Source of the DNA: Lineus longissimus
Lineage: Eukaryota > Nemertea > Pilidiophora > Heteronemertea > Lineidae
Direction: 5' to 3'
Assembly (NCBI RefSeq): GCF_910592395.1
Contig: NC_088316.1
Coordinates: 8,620,001 to 8,684,000 of the forward strand
DNA: 64,000 nt
In this document: piece by piece, positions 1 to 10,862 of the stretch
Numbering within the stretch: the stretch's first letter is position 1
Layout: each line of letters begins with the position of its first letter
Notes under the pieces: model-generated
What the model saw: the letters and a program-made list of their open reading frames with translations, nothing else
Told to the model about the DNA's origin: nothing
Databases searched by the model: none
Program-made: the position numbers and the translations under genes

Positions 1-73
1 TTGGCAACCTCTGGATTTACTACACCAGCCTTTGGCATGTCGGATGGTGTCATATTCGTTGCATTGGATGAAC
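1..73 (-). CDS. Partial internal exon of a minus-strand host gene (coiled-coil protein)
   Basis: Read on the minus strand, a T-rich tract ending in CAG (76-74) is followed by an open stretch that runs off the window start. The first two bases complete a Gly codon with the G left by the exon ending at 2686. The peptide is Ser/Asn/Thr/Pro-rich (SSNATNMTPSDMPKAG...) with no domain I know. The phase match to the upstream exon is the main support. Another exon could still lie between 74 and 2685. Function unknown; probably a disordered segment after the coiled coil. Confidence 0.45.
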
Positions 74-2685
74 CTGAAAAAAAACTTCAGTGTCTAATCA
101 TACGTTGGTAGGATTATATCAAATGCATGTACTTTCAAGGCCAGGCTGAGTGATTGTTTGTTGTAGTCAACGGTATTATGAGGGACACCAATTTGTGTTG
201 GGAGTTAATTTCGTCGGCCAAGGAATTTGAAATATTTGGCAACAAAGATGATATCATTGTTTATAATCCAGCAAAACACATGATTTGCTTTCCTCTGCTT
301 GGCTAACTGGAAAACCGCAACCATGTTATTAGTAGTAGTGTCACAACCTCGGGGCTAAAAGTACCAGTGGTGACCTCCAGGTAAGAGCCTCTGGCCAAAC
401 CTCCTTGTCATAAATTATCTCATCCCAAAATGAAGCCCCCTGATATACACTGACATCAGGCGGGTAATCCAATTAAATAAAGTCCAGGCCAACAGTTAAA
501 ATATACGGCATTTATCCTCAATAATCACCCCACCCACACCCGGTTACAACATCAATATATACAGGTACATCACAATAGTCAACACAATCGCACATAAATG
601 GTCCCTCATAAAACATCAGGGAGACAGACCACTCATCCGTGGCAATACAATCACTTCAGATAGACGTCGTCAGGGCAACAGTTAGCAACTGTTGCAAATC
701 AAGGCAGAATGGCAAGGGGTTAATCCTCAGGAGACCGGCATGGAAAAATATTTCTAAAAAAAACCTCTTGGAATAAAACTATTCCAAGAAGAATCAAACC
801 ACACCTCGATTCCAGGTGTATACAAGTTTTGCCCCAGCAAAACAGAAAGATTCCCGCAATTGAAGTTACCCGATACAGGAGATTCTGGGCCCGTTTACCG
901 TTTACAAAAAAACTGGTCCAAAGAAAATTACGCGAGCTCAACACGCATATCGGGAGGTCTAGCGATTTTGAAATGGTCTGCAGTGACCGCAAGGCCCCAG
1001 TGATCCACCAGCAGCACGAGGGGTATGCAGAAAAAAAAGAATTTGTATCAGTCAGAGACTTGAGCAAGTCACTGGCCTCTCCACAGACAGAGGAATAAAA
1101 AGTGTACCCTCAACTCCTGAAGAAAGGAGGAGATAAAAAAAACGTACCAACGCTCGACTCTTAGCAAGAGGAGAAAAACGTCTGCGTCTAATCGCATCTG
1201 AGCCGGTCTGCTCGGAAACCCACGCTATCCCATTAAATACCCGAAGTCCACGTGACCACATGATAATTCAACTGACATTCCGATCCACAATGCACTGCGC
1301 ACACAAAGACACCCCCAATTAAAATATGAAAAGATCACCAAGCAACCCGATACAAAAGCCTTCGTTTCCTGGCAGAGATCGCACTGAAGATAACTTAAAA
1401 CACCGTAGTTCGAGGCACATGCTAAGGAGTGATTAAATAAGCTTACGATTAATCGAGATAAGTTCCAAATTTGCAAGTTAAAAGAAGTTTTCGTGAGAGA
1501 GGTAACAATGTAATTTTGACTTTTTGCGGTGCTGTAGGAAAGGAGGTCATTCGGCATTCCTCAGCCACTCACGTGATAGGAAGAACCAATAAAAATACGA
1601 GAAAATTGTAAACAGTGATGGCCGCCGTCCAGGTCACATGACCGATAAAATGGCGACGCATCCAGGAAATTGATAGAAAGAGTTGTTGACAATTTGTCCG
1701 AAATAAACCGTTGTGCCTGGAACTAGGTTTACATAAAAGGTTACGAAAATGAGAAGGTAATTTTGGTGACCGTTTCAGTAGGAAAAGGTTATTTTTATTG
1801 TCGAGCAACATGGGTGGTCATTTTTGCAACTGAAATATGCATGGCATGTGTTTATAACAGACTGGAAAGACAAAAATAATAACTAACTAGCATATACCCG
1901 TGCTCTGCACGGAGTTGTTGGGAACTGTGAACGCAACGGCCAAGGAGGAAATATCGCGACGTCAACAACACGGACATGGTTTGGGTTGTTTTGTTAGCTG
2001 TTTAGTGGTTAAGTGTGCAATCGTTTGAAACAAAACATCATCCAAAATGCACTTTTTGATGCATTAAAGTAAGGAAATACGGTACTGTCCTGTTTGGGCA
2101 ATATTGATGACTATGTCACAAAAAAAGCAAGGCTATTGAGCGCGTAATAAAGTCGAAGTTCGCGCGACAAAAATCTCCAACTGTGAAATGATATATAAGA
2201 TACCAGGTCCTTGACCATCAGCCTCTTTAGACAGACCAGAAGCCTAAAAATTTCATCTCTAATGAGTTTTCAATTGAAGGTGCTGAGAAAATTTTGTGGG
2301 TTGGTGCAAGTTCAGCATAAATCGGAACCAACTGCTCCAATCTGCTAGAAACTCGCAGTGTTAATGCTTTGGACAATGTAATTAACAAATACGAGGATCG
2401 GAAAATATTTTCATTGCCCTTCTAATTTGTGAAACAATGTCAGATTTCAGAGGCTTCTGGGCCTCCAAAATCTGACCAGTATACTGGTACATTCATCATC
2501 ACTGCAAGTTTCAAGCCGAATGGAGCAGTACTTTTCTATTTATACTGAACTTGCAACAACCCACAAAATTTTTCCAAGCCCCCTTTCCTGTGCTAACACG
2601 AAATTCAGTATTTGGAATTTCAAAATTGACTGTACAGGGCCACAAAAATAAGACCTCGGTCTACTAGTTTTGCTAACTGACTCAC
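74..2685. other. Probable intron; no gene recognised
   Basis: This 2.6-kb stretch is AT-rich and lies between two phase-compatible minus-strand exons. The short open frames at 720-1811 lack splice sites, codon bias or domain motifs, so I treat them as chance. I see no clear transposon end here. Confidence 0.4.
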
Positions 2686-3014
2686 CAATTTGACTAGAGT
2701 TGCTAGCACTTGCAGCCAGCTCCTCTGCTGCCTTTGCAGCCGACTCCTCTGCTGCCTTTATCTTTTCCTTTGCAGCACCCAGCTGTGCCTGCAAACCATC
2801 CTTTTCCTTCTCAAGATTCAGCACTTTTAAGGCAAGCCGATTTCGTTGGCCGGTCAGTGCCAACACCTCCTCCTGGAGTGCCCGCCCTTTTTCAGCCTTT
2901 TTCCTCAATGCTGCCAATTCATTATTACAAATGAGTTCACAGTCCTCAAATTGCTGGGGCTTGTCAGTAGTTGCTGAGCTCTGTCTCTCCCGGTCAAGAA
3001 TGGAATTGACTTCT
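2686..3014 (-). CDS. Coiled-coil exon of a minus-strand host gene
   Basis: The exon is flanked on the minus strand by an acceptor (T-rich tract ending TTTTTAAG) and a consensus donor G|GTGAGT (2685-2680). It encodes about 109 residues starting REVNSILDRERQSS. A central part is rich in Leu, Lys and Glu with heptad-like spacing (ELAALRKKAEKGRALQEEVL and on), and the end is Ala-rich with repeated AAEE units (KAAEESAAKAAEEL). This is a typical parallel coiled coil with no catalytic motif. Phases fit both neighbours: the AG left by the exon ending at 4299 plus the first A here make Arg, and the final G joins GT at 73-72 to make Gly. The protein is likely structural or a scaffold, possibly nuclear given the basic stretch in the exon ending at 5067. 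The family is not identified. Confidence 0.65.
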
Positions 3015-3120
3015 CTTAAAAAGAATGCAACAAAGTATAGATAATAAGGCCAAACAAAAGGCACTAGAATTGACCCCATTTGAAAGTCTGCCATGTTTAG
3101 GAAAAAGGTGTATCTACCGG

Positions 3121-3208
3121 TAAATGGAATAATGCATTCAATTCTCCACAGGTTAAAATATTTTTAGTGAATGCTACCCTGAAACTTGGCAATGCATTAT
3201 TCCATTTA
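3121..3208. repeat. Short hairpin with 17-bp perfect arms
   Basis: TAAATGGAATAATGCAT at 3121-3137 is the exact reverse complement of 3192-3208, giving a foldback with a loop of about 54 nt in the intron upstream of the coiled-coil exon. It is probably a MITE remnant. Confidence 0.6.
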
Positions 3209-3600
3209 AAACTACCTTTTGCCCGATTATGACCGACTTTCGTGAGTGGTCTATTCATATAAGTTGCTGCAAAGATGGATCTGAAACTAAAATGAAGCCA
3301 TCTCTTTAGTACAAACATGACTGAATAGCCCGATTTCTGGATTCTCAAGATGGCAGCCATATTTGATGTCTGATCAGGCCGAAATTAAAGTGGCACTATA
3401 TAAAAATGTTTTTCATGCCAAGACGGCTGGTGTAACCTTTGACTTTTACTAAAACCTGGTCCCTAGATTTCCAGTATACTTCGATACAAACCAGCTTGCC
3501 ATAAAACTAATTTCTGGAGATGAGGATGCATGGCTATCAACCAATTGTTTTTTTTTCCCGCTCAAGCATTGTCAGGCAACTTATGTTTTGTGCCATAAAT

Positions 3601-3913
3601 AAATTGACGGGCTGAGTGCAAGAAACTGGTAAGCGCCATGTCAGGTAAAATCATTGTGACTGTAACGCTGCCATCTAACGGCTGGAATCAACACTACTGT
3701 CGTAGCACGCATCAATTCGGAGATCTAAAACAGCGCTGTTCGCTATTTTTAGTGCAAGAACCCGGCAAGCGCCCTCCCATTCATATGCTAATGCATTACA
3801 TTCAAAGGTCCCAGATGTCGTTAGCTGGGTTTTTGCTCTTAAGGCTTTTACCGGGTTGATCGTTCTTGATAAAAAACTGCGCTTACCGGTTTCTTGCACT
3901 CTGCCCGTAAATT
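3601..3913. mobile_element. Foldback MITE-like repeat with ~35-bp inverted ends
   Basis: The left arm (3601-3635) and right arm (3879-3913) are near-perfect reverse complements, sharing GTGCAAGAAAC(T/C)GGTAAGCGC. A third diverged copy of that core lies inside near 3752. Total length is about 313 bp with no coding capacity. I could not see a convincing target-site duplication, so the superfamily is unassigned. It sits in an intron of the minus-strand gene. Confidence 0.6.
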
Positions 3914-4298
3914 ATCCAGGGACAGAGAGTGGGTGTGCATGGTTTTATATTATCCAGCGCTATTTTCACAAGTTTTGAAATTATAGGGGGCAGATTGATC
4001 TCACTTACAGTGCAATCTTTTTATAGTGTCCCACTTTAACCTCTAGGTCTTGGTGTGGCCTTATGTGGATTTAGTTACTGACTGAAGGGCGTGCGGGTGA
4101 TAATGCAGTGCAGCTCATAGTGCGGGAAATACAGTAATGTATCCTACCTAGATACACCTGCCATAAAATTTGGGTGAGATTCCAACCGCTCTTTCATGGG
4201 TAATTTCACTTCAAATCCTACTGGGAACCATGCTTGGTCCCAAAAGTTATGATTCGGGCGAGTTTTACTGTAGTTTATTCAGGGAAAATGTAACTCAC

Positions 4299-4395
4299 CT
4301 TTCCATTCCACTCTCAGTGGGCTGGGGATGTGCACTTGTCATGCTTGTAGGGCCTGCATCACCATTCTTCGCAATAGGGAGTGAGGAGTTGGTGG
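4299..4395 (-). CDS. Internal exon of the minus-strand coiled-coil gene
   Basis: The acceptor CTTTTAG (97-96) and the donor AAAG|GTGAGT (4298-4293) bracket a 97-bp exon encoding TNSSLPIAKNGDAG... to GMER. The incoming phase matches: the lone G from the exon ending at 5067 plus CC here makes Ala. The outgoing AG joins the A at 3014 to make Arg. The peptide is Ser/Pro/Asn-rich and looks disordered, a linker between the basic segment and the coiled coil. No domain is recognised. Confidence 0.6.
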
Positions 4396-5066
4396 CTAAA
4401 AGGAAAGATGGATTAAGCTGAATTTGTTTTCCGGAATTCAAACTATATGCATGCCGAGTGTGAACGTAGCTATAGTCATTGAGTAACATAGGATAGGACT
4501 GCCCGAAAATGAGAAGTTGGAGATGACTGAAGTGTATTGAATGCATCCCTCCGGGTAGGGCAAGGACAGTATCGATTTGATGAAATGACTATTAAGTGTT
4601 CAGCTGGTGTTGGCCTATAAATCTCGACACCACATTCCCCTAAAACAGCACTACAAAACCAGCAACAAAACTTAAATTCTGACCCCCTGCAGTCGGACTC
4701 CAGTAGCATGTTTGAAGACAACATTGACTTTATTCGAACATGTTCATCTATGCCTTCATACTGATACCCATCTTGCCACTAGACATACACGGCTACATAA
4801 TAAATTATGTTTCATTGAAAGTCGATGATTGCACATGGAGAACTTTGACCCTCCAAAAGACCAAAATTCCCTTTCCGGCGGCCAAAAGCACCACCTATAC
4901 TTTCGTGCCCTTGACAACACAGGCTAATTTAGTAATAAGTAGGTAAAAGACATATCAAGGTGGCATAAAATCTTTAAAACATCTTGGGCTGTTGAGGGCG
5001 GAGGCTCATTGCAGAAAACTTCTTTGACAGCCCCTTACATTATATTGCTCATCATACAATACATAC

Positions 5067-5171
5067 CCTGGTTGGCGACACTTGCTACCTTCTTCGTCTG
5101 CCTCTTCTTCTTAATTTCAGAACTTGGTTCCTTTCGTTTGTTCGGAGTCTGACCATTATCACCATTAGAAT
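5067..5171 (-). CDS. Lys/Arg-rich exon of the minus-strand gene (possible nuclear localisation signal)
   Basis: The minus-strand acceptor TGTCTAG (75-72) and donor CAGG|GTATGT (5066-5061) define a 105-bp exon. It encodes SNGDNGQTPNKRKEP followed by a run containing EIKKKRQTKK, two clusters of basic residues about ten apart, which resembles a bipartite nuclear localisation signal. The exon ends with one base (G) that pairs in phase with the exon starting at 4395. It needs an upstream exon ending in one base. The P2X7-like exon at 8357-7909 would fit only if its upstream donor (G|GTGAAA) is used instead of the stronger AAAG|GTGAGC. Function unknown. Confidence 0.6.
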
Positions 5172-5548
5172 CTAGACAGCACAATAAAAATTATGAAGAT
5201 TAGGCCTAAAATAAAAATATCTGTGGTTCCGGTAACGTATTCCCCCAGAGGTAGGTTAGGTAGGTAGGAAATTTATTTTCATTTTATGAAATTATTTTAC
5301 TTTATTTTGTAATTTTTCATGGTCAGAAACAAAGAATTAGAAGGGAAACAATGAAATTGCACTGGGATTTTTAGATTTTTGCAAATAAAATATTTTTTTT
5401 GTCTTTTTTGGTCACCAAAAATAGGGTAGGTAGGGTTAAGTAGTACGATGAACAGCCAATTTTGTACCAAGTGCAAGTGGTTTGGTTTGTTAGTGGTTAC
5501 AGAGGATTCAAATTCCATGTTGATTGATATGGGCACATCGTCATTTTT
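5172..5548. other. AT-rich intergenic or intronic stretch, nothing recognised
   Basis: It contains short GGTAGGTAGG runs (around 5250-5270 and 5422) and long A/T tracts. No exon or element end is visible before the repeat that starts at 5549. Confidence 0.4.
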
Positions 5549-6657
5549 AGCTCACCTCTTAGCAGAGGTGAGCTTATCCCATACCGTGGCGTACGTCGTC
5601 CGTCGTCGTCGTCGTCCGTCGTCCGTTAGCAGGGCACGTTTCGTAACTGTTAGAGCTATTGAGTTGAAACTTGGTACACATGTACCATTATGTAATGACA
5701 CCTTGGAGACTAAGTTTCGGTCCGATTCGATTCATGGTTTGGCCACCAGGGGGCCAAACGTTAAAAGTGAAAATATGCAATATCTCCCTTAATAGTAGTC
5801 GGGAAATTTTGAAAAATATATGGTAGGTACTTCTAGCAAAGGTGCATCATATATCCTCCGGGTTTTTGATTTGACCTCCTTTTCAAGGTCACAGAGGTCA
5901 AATGGTGTAAATTGGCCGTTAGGATGTAACGATGGCACGTTTCTAAACTGCAATGACTATTGATACCAAATTTGGTACACATTTACCCCTTAGTCAGGTG
6001 ATCTCAGGGACCGAAGTTTGGTCCAATATGATTCACCACTTGACCACCAGGGGGCAAAATCCAAAAACCTTAAAAATGCGATTATTCCTTAACTTCTTGC
6101 CCGATTGCCACCAATTTGATATCATGGGTACATCTAACCACCATACAGTATATGTCACACAGGTTTGTAATTTGACCTTCTTGTCAAGGTCACAGAGGTC
6201 AAATGGCGTAAATTCGCCGTCAGGCCGTAACTATGGCACGTTTCTTAACAGCAATGACTATTGATCACAAATTAAGTACACATGTACCCCTTGGTCAGGT
6301 GATCTTAGGTACCGAAGTTTGGTGCAATCTGATTTGCCGTTTGGCCTCCAGGAAGGGGGCCAAATCCTAAATTCTTCAAAATGCCATTATTCCTAGCAAT
6401 GACTTGCCCGATTGGCACCAATTTTATATCACAGGTACATCTAATTCTAACAACCATTCAATGTGTCACCCGGGTCTTCTTTGATTTGACCTACTTTTCA
6501 AGGTCACAGAGGTCGAATGTACTGTAAATTGGCCATTTTGGGGAAATTGTAATTGCTTGGACCTACATCAAACCTAACACTACATGACACAATACCATGC
6601 TCTTTATCCATCTTTCCTCCACATGAGGTGAGCACAATGGCCCTGGCCATTTCATTT
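5549..6657 (+). mobile_element. Family A HINE/pearl-like non-autonomous element, copy 1
   Basis: The 5' end is a perfect 11-bp hairpin (5549-5559 with 5564-5574, loop TAGC) after a T run. Next come a GTC/CGTC microsatellite (about 5594-5625) and about three core monomers of roughly 301 bp, seen from repeated GGCACGTTTC boundaries at 5633, 5934 and 6235. The 3' end has GAGGTGAGC (6626-6634), the inverse of the 5' GCTCACCTC, then a hairpin AATGGCC-CT-GGCCATT (6637-6652) and TCATT. This layout matches HINE/pearl elements, non-autonomous Helentron relatives. No protein is encoded. A near-identical copy lies at 24236-25356. Confidence 0.75.
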
Positions 6658-6775
6658 TATTTAGAGCTGATCATACAGTGCATTAGACCATGAAATATAT
6701 TGCACCGCGATTTGGTCCCTTAGTTGTGGTCACCAAGGGGTACATGTGTACCAAATTTATTTCAGTAGCTTTTTG

Positions 6776-7870
6776 GCTCACCGTAGGGGAGTCTATGTAA
6801 TACCGCAGTGTCCGTCGTCCGTCGTCGTCGTCTGTCGTCCGTCGTCCGTCGTCTGTCGTCCGTCGTCCGTCGTCGTATCCTATTTCAAAAACAGTGGCAC
6901 GTTTCTTAACCGCTAGGGCTATGAACTTGAAACTTTGTACACAGCACCCCCAAGGTCTGGTGACCTCTGACACTGAATTTCGGTCCGATCTGATTCTCAA
7001 CTTGGCCACCAGGGGGCCAAATGTCGATATCTAAAAAGTGTGTTATCTCGCTTATTAGTGACTTTGTTTTCGATGAAACTTGTGTTGTAGGTACTCATAG
7101 CAAATATACATCTTATATCATACGGGTTTTTAATTTGACCTACTTTTCAAGTTCACAGAGGTCATATGGCGTAAATTGGCCGTTAGAGTGTAAACTATGG
7201 CACGTTTCTTAACCACTAAAGCTATGAACTTGAAACTTGGTACATATAACCCCCTATATCACATAGCCTCTGGTGCTGAATTTCAGTTTGATCTGATCCT
7301 CAACTTTGCCACCAGGGGGCCAAAAGTGGAAATCTAAAAAGTGTTATATCTCGCTTATAAGTGACTTGTTTTCGATAAAATTTTTTATGGTAGGTACTCT
7401 TAGGAAGAATTCATCACATATCATACGGGTTTTCAATTTGACCTACTTTTCAAGGTCACAGAGGTCATATGGCGTAAATTGGCCGTTAGAGTGTAAACTA
7501 TGGGACGTTTCTTAACCACTAAAGCTATGAACTTGAAACTTGGTACATATAACCCCCTATATCTCATAGCCTCTGGTGCTGAATTTCAGTTTGATCTGAT
7601 TCTCAACTTTGCCACCAGGGGGCCAAAAGTGGATATCTAAAAAGTGTGATATCTCGCTTATAAGTGACTTGTTTTCGATAAAATTTTTATGGTAGGTACT
7701 CTTAGGAAGAATACATCACATGACTTAAGGGTTTTCAATTTGACCTACTTTTCAAGGTCACAGAGGTCATATGGCGTAAATTGGCCGTTGGAGTGTAAAC
7801 TATGGCACGTTTCTTAACCAGTAAAGCTATGAACTTGAAACTTGGTGCATATAAATACTAAGTAAAATAT
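6776..7870 (+). mobile_element. Family A' element with 302-303-bp tandem core (3' end missing)
   Basis: It starts after TTTTT with GGCTCACCGT and has a CGTC/GTC microsatellite at about 6810-6875. The core monomers have boundaries at 6896, 7199, 7502 and 7804, so the period is 302-303 bp. Monomers 2-4 are very similar to one another. The array stops near 7870 without the usual GGTGAGC plus hairpin end, so it is 3' truncated next to the P2X7-like exon. Confidence 0.7.
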
Positions 7871-7908
7871 CTACCAGGATCAATCACAAGACCTTGGTGA
7901 TGGCTCAC

Positions 7909-8357
7909 CTTTCACCAATGGGCTCTTTGAGACTTGTCTTTTTCACATCCTTCATGGCAACCAGTGCAGTCCTCAATATTGCCTTTGCCAGAACGACCAT
8001 ATTGAACACGCTGTGCAGTGTTATGCAGTCAAGATCCTCCTTGTATATTTTCCCCTCAAGGGCGTCAAGTTCGTGACAGCAAAAGTTCATCACTGGGTTG
8101 TTCATGGATGCACAGCGATCGCACACACACCAGTCGCTAGCCTGTAGTGCAACCCGCGCCTCGAAATTTATGGCTTGAGTAAATGGTCCGTCATCATCCT
8201 CTGTTTCAACGGGGATCTGTTCTTCTGCACTGTCACTGAGCTGTACATTCTCCTGTACGACTGGCTCGAATCTGTATGGCTGGATTCCTCCATTTAATGG
8301 TCGAATATCACTGATATTTTCAGCATCTGAGGACGAATCCGAATAGTACTCCGCCAT
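7909..8357 (-). CDS. First exon of a P2X7 C-terminal-like (P2RX7_C) domain protein
   Basis: The start ATG at 8357-8355 has a good animal context (A at -3, G at +4). It opens 149 codons: an acidic Ser-rich N-terminus (MAEYYSDSSSDAE), the motif PYRFEP at about residues 27-32, an acidic linker, then WCVCDRCASM, a CC pair, DCIT and ILRTALVAM. Cys pairs, a CIT motif and a VLRTA-type helix are hallmarks of the cytoplasmic cysteine-rich 'ballast' domain of P2X7 and of many stand-alone invertebrate proteins with it. The usual last third of the domain (a YRxF-type segment) is not in this exon and I found no later exon for it. The exon probably ends at AAAG|GTGAGC (donor 7908-7903); a weaker G|GTGAAA donor lies 8 bp upstream. 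If unspliced, the frame stops at 7905. No transmembrane segment is present, so it is not a channel. Confidence 0.6.
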
Positions 8358-9130
8358 GTTTCTTTGTACAGCTGATTCTCTGTTTACATTTTGGTACGCA
8401 CATGTGACGTCATGAACCAATTTCTGATCATGTGACCGTTCTAAGTGGCGACTTGCCCTGAATTTGCACGCTCATATCGAATAAATTGCAATAAAAACAT
8501 AATTCGTCAATAAATATCGCTGATTCTTTCTGAATATATTGTTTTTATATTGTTTTCACTAATATCGATGTTTTCATTTGATTTACCATTTAAACATAAA
8601 TATAACAACTACAGGAGAATGACTTTGAAATCCAGACAAAACTTTGTTATAAGAATAGCCTCTGTATTTATAAACATCATCGACGTAGTCAAAACAAACC
8701 CGAACGCTAGATGAACAAACATGGCAGACCGATTCACAAGAAGTTGACTTTTTCTCATGTTTCTTGTAAAAATAACAATGATATCGTACACCATTGATAG
8801 TGACACTGGTCAGACTAGCGACGAAGTAGTCTGCTGGAATTGCGAGGTATTTTCAACGAACAATAAGACTGCCATTCTCAGTCTATGCTGATACGGAAAA
8901 CCGTGAGAAGCTGCATGAACTGGGCTTTCATTATTTACCATACATTACAGTTACATACCCGATACCGGTACATGAACAAATGCAATACACTGCAACATAT
9001 GTGCAGGGAAGTAAAGTATGCATTGAAGCCATGTGTCCAAACTCTACCAAGGTGAACGTTAGTAAATAAGGTTGAACTTTTTCAAATTTAACTTTATTTT
9101 ATCCCCCCCCCCACCAGTTCACTAATTTTT
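8358..9130. other. 5' flank of the P2X7-like exon; no gene seen
   Basis: AT-rich sequence upstream (minus sense) of the P2X7-like start. I see no clear TATA box. A plus-strand ATG with a strong context at 8721 stops after eight codons. The promoter of the 8357 exon should lie here. Confidence 0.35.
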
Positions 9131-10862
9131 AGCTCAGCTGACGTAGTCAACAGAGCTTGTAAAATGGTTCGATGTCAGCGAGTCAGGCAGTCAGTCAGTC
9201 AGTCAGTCCATCTGTAAACAATTGTGCGTCGTTTTTCCAACGCAGCATGCACATATCTCATTTTTGACAAAACGATGTATAATGGTGGTATCCATGTATA
9301 TAAGAGAAGTCGGGACAAAATTCCATCGATTTTCGGGACTTTGATACAATTTTTGTGAAGATCTTTATGAAGTCAATACATCAAGAAAATGGCGGCGATG
9401 ATTTTGTAAGTGACAAATTTTCTTTTTTAAGCCTTTACGGAAATGTATTTTGGTACGAAACTTCACACGTTTATAGAAAAGATCAACGAGAATGTGTTCA
9501 AATGCCCTCATAACAATGAGTTCAACGGAATTTGGTCAAAACAACCTTCGAATGGAGTCAACTTTCTTTGCGAAATTGAAGCGACGACCTCATTATTTAT
9601 CGTAATTTATGCAGATCCGAGTCCAGCTGATGGGTGATGTTCTGATTTGTGTTCAAACTATTGGAAACTTCGGAAATTAGTTCTATTAGTTCTACTATTC
9701 TGCAGGAGTATATTATAGCCATTGATGTTGACAGCTAAAAGCACGAAAACTTTGTTATAACTCCAGCCGCGCTCCTCCCTTTGGGAGCTGGAGTCAGTAT
9801 TGTTTTCGCTCAGGTTTCTCGTCCATTCACGTGACCTCTCCAACACTCGATAATGCACTCTTTTCGTCCACGATTTAGGCCAATCTTCGGCATGAACATG
9901 AAATCTAATAAGCGCAGTACTCAATGCCTCTTGCCAGACCAGTCAAGCATTGGGAAAGCATCTTTAATTCAGACAACGTTAGAACTATAAAAACGAATAT
10001 GTTAATTTGCAAAATTAAAAGCAGATTTCACCACTAACCAGTCAAATCGGAATACGACGGCGCAAAATGTTCTCACTTTCCTCCTGCTAAAAAAACCTTG
10101 TTCCCGCGCTCCTATTTTAATTTATGCCAAGGAATATGATATGATCTGTTTTCACTTCTTTGTAATTAAATGGTATTCATATAATGAGATCAATAGTAGT
10201 GTCCGTGTCAGATCCCATCGACTGTTCAACGAGTCTTCTCTCCCTGGCCCAGGTGCCTCACACGGACCTTCAGGTCCCCATACTCAAGACCAACTCTTAC
10301 GATATCGCCCTCAAAACAACCCTGGAGTCATGAATTCACAAGGGCTCCTGTGAAATCTCAGTTCTAGTTTACTTATCAAACTTTATCGAGTGTTATCGAA
10401 TCGAATTGATGTGTCGATCGTCGGGGCGGATTGATATGTGGTTAGGTTGTGCGTCCAATGCGATCATGATCATGAAGATGCGTGTTGTGTTATCATAAAC
10501 AGAAAATAAGTTGGAAGTTATTATTAGTGATTCTTACATGAGTAAAAAGTAGACGTTTTAAGCAACACAATAATGTTACTCCTGGAACACACACGGGGTT
10601 GAACACAAAACTTACCAACACTTGTATGCGACTTATAAGCTTTTAATGTAACTATTATCTCTGACAATTGCAATTAGACCACCGGTCTTGACACGGGTCA
10701 CAAAAACAATATCACACACCCAACTCGCGACCGCTACTACGCCCAAGTACCATAAAGGGCCACTATACACAATCCTGCGGCGTGCGCTCACCACACTACC
10801 ATAAAAAAACTGTCAATTCTCCTTACCACTCACAGAAGCCAAGCCATTGCTGTTAAGTTATG

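Noticed and set aside
5633-7804. Regular ~300-bp spacing considered as a satellite or spacer array
   Set aside because: The monomers sit inside elements with defined ends at several loci, so they are transposon cores, not a centromeric satellite.
8721-8747. Plus-strand ATG in an excellent start context
   Set aside because: It stops after eight codons, and no consensus splice donor follows in frame.
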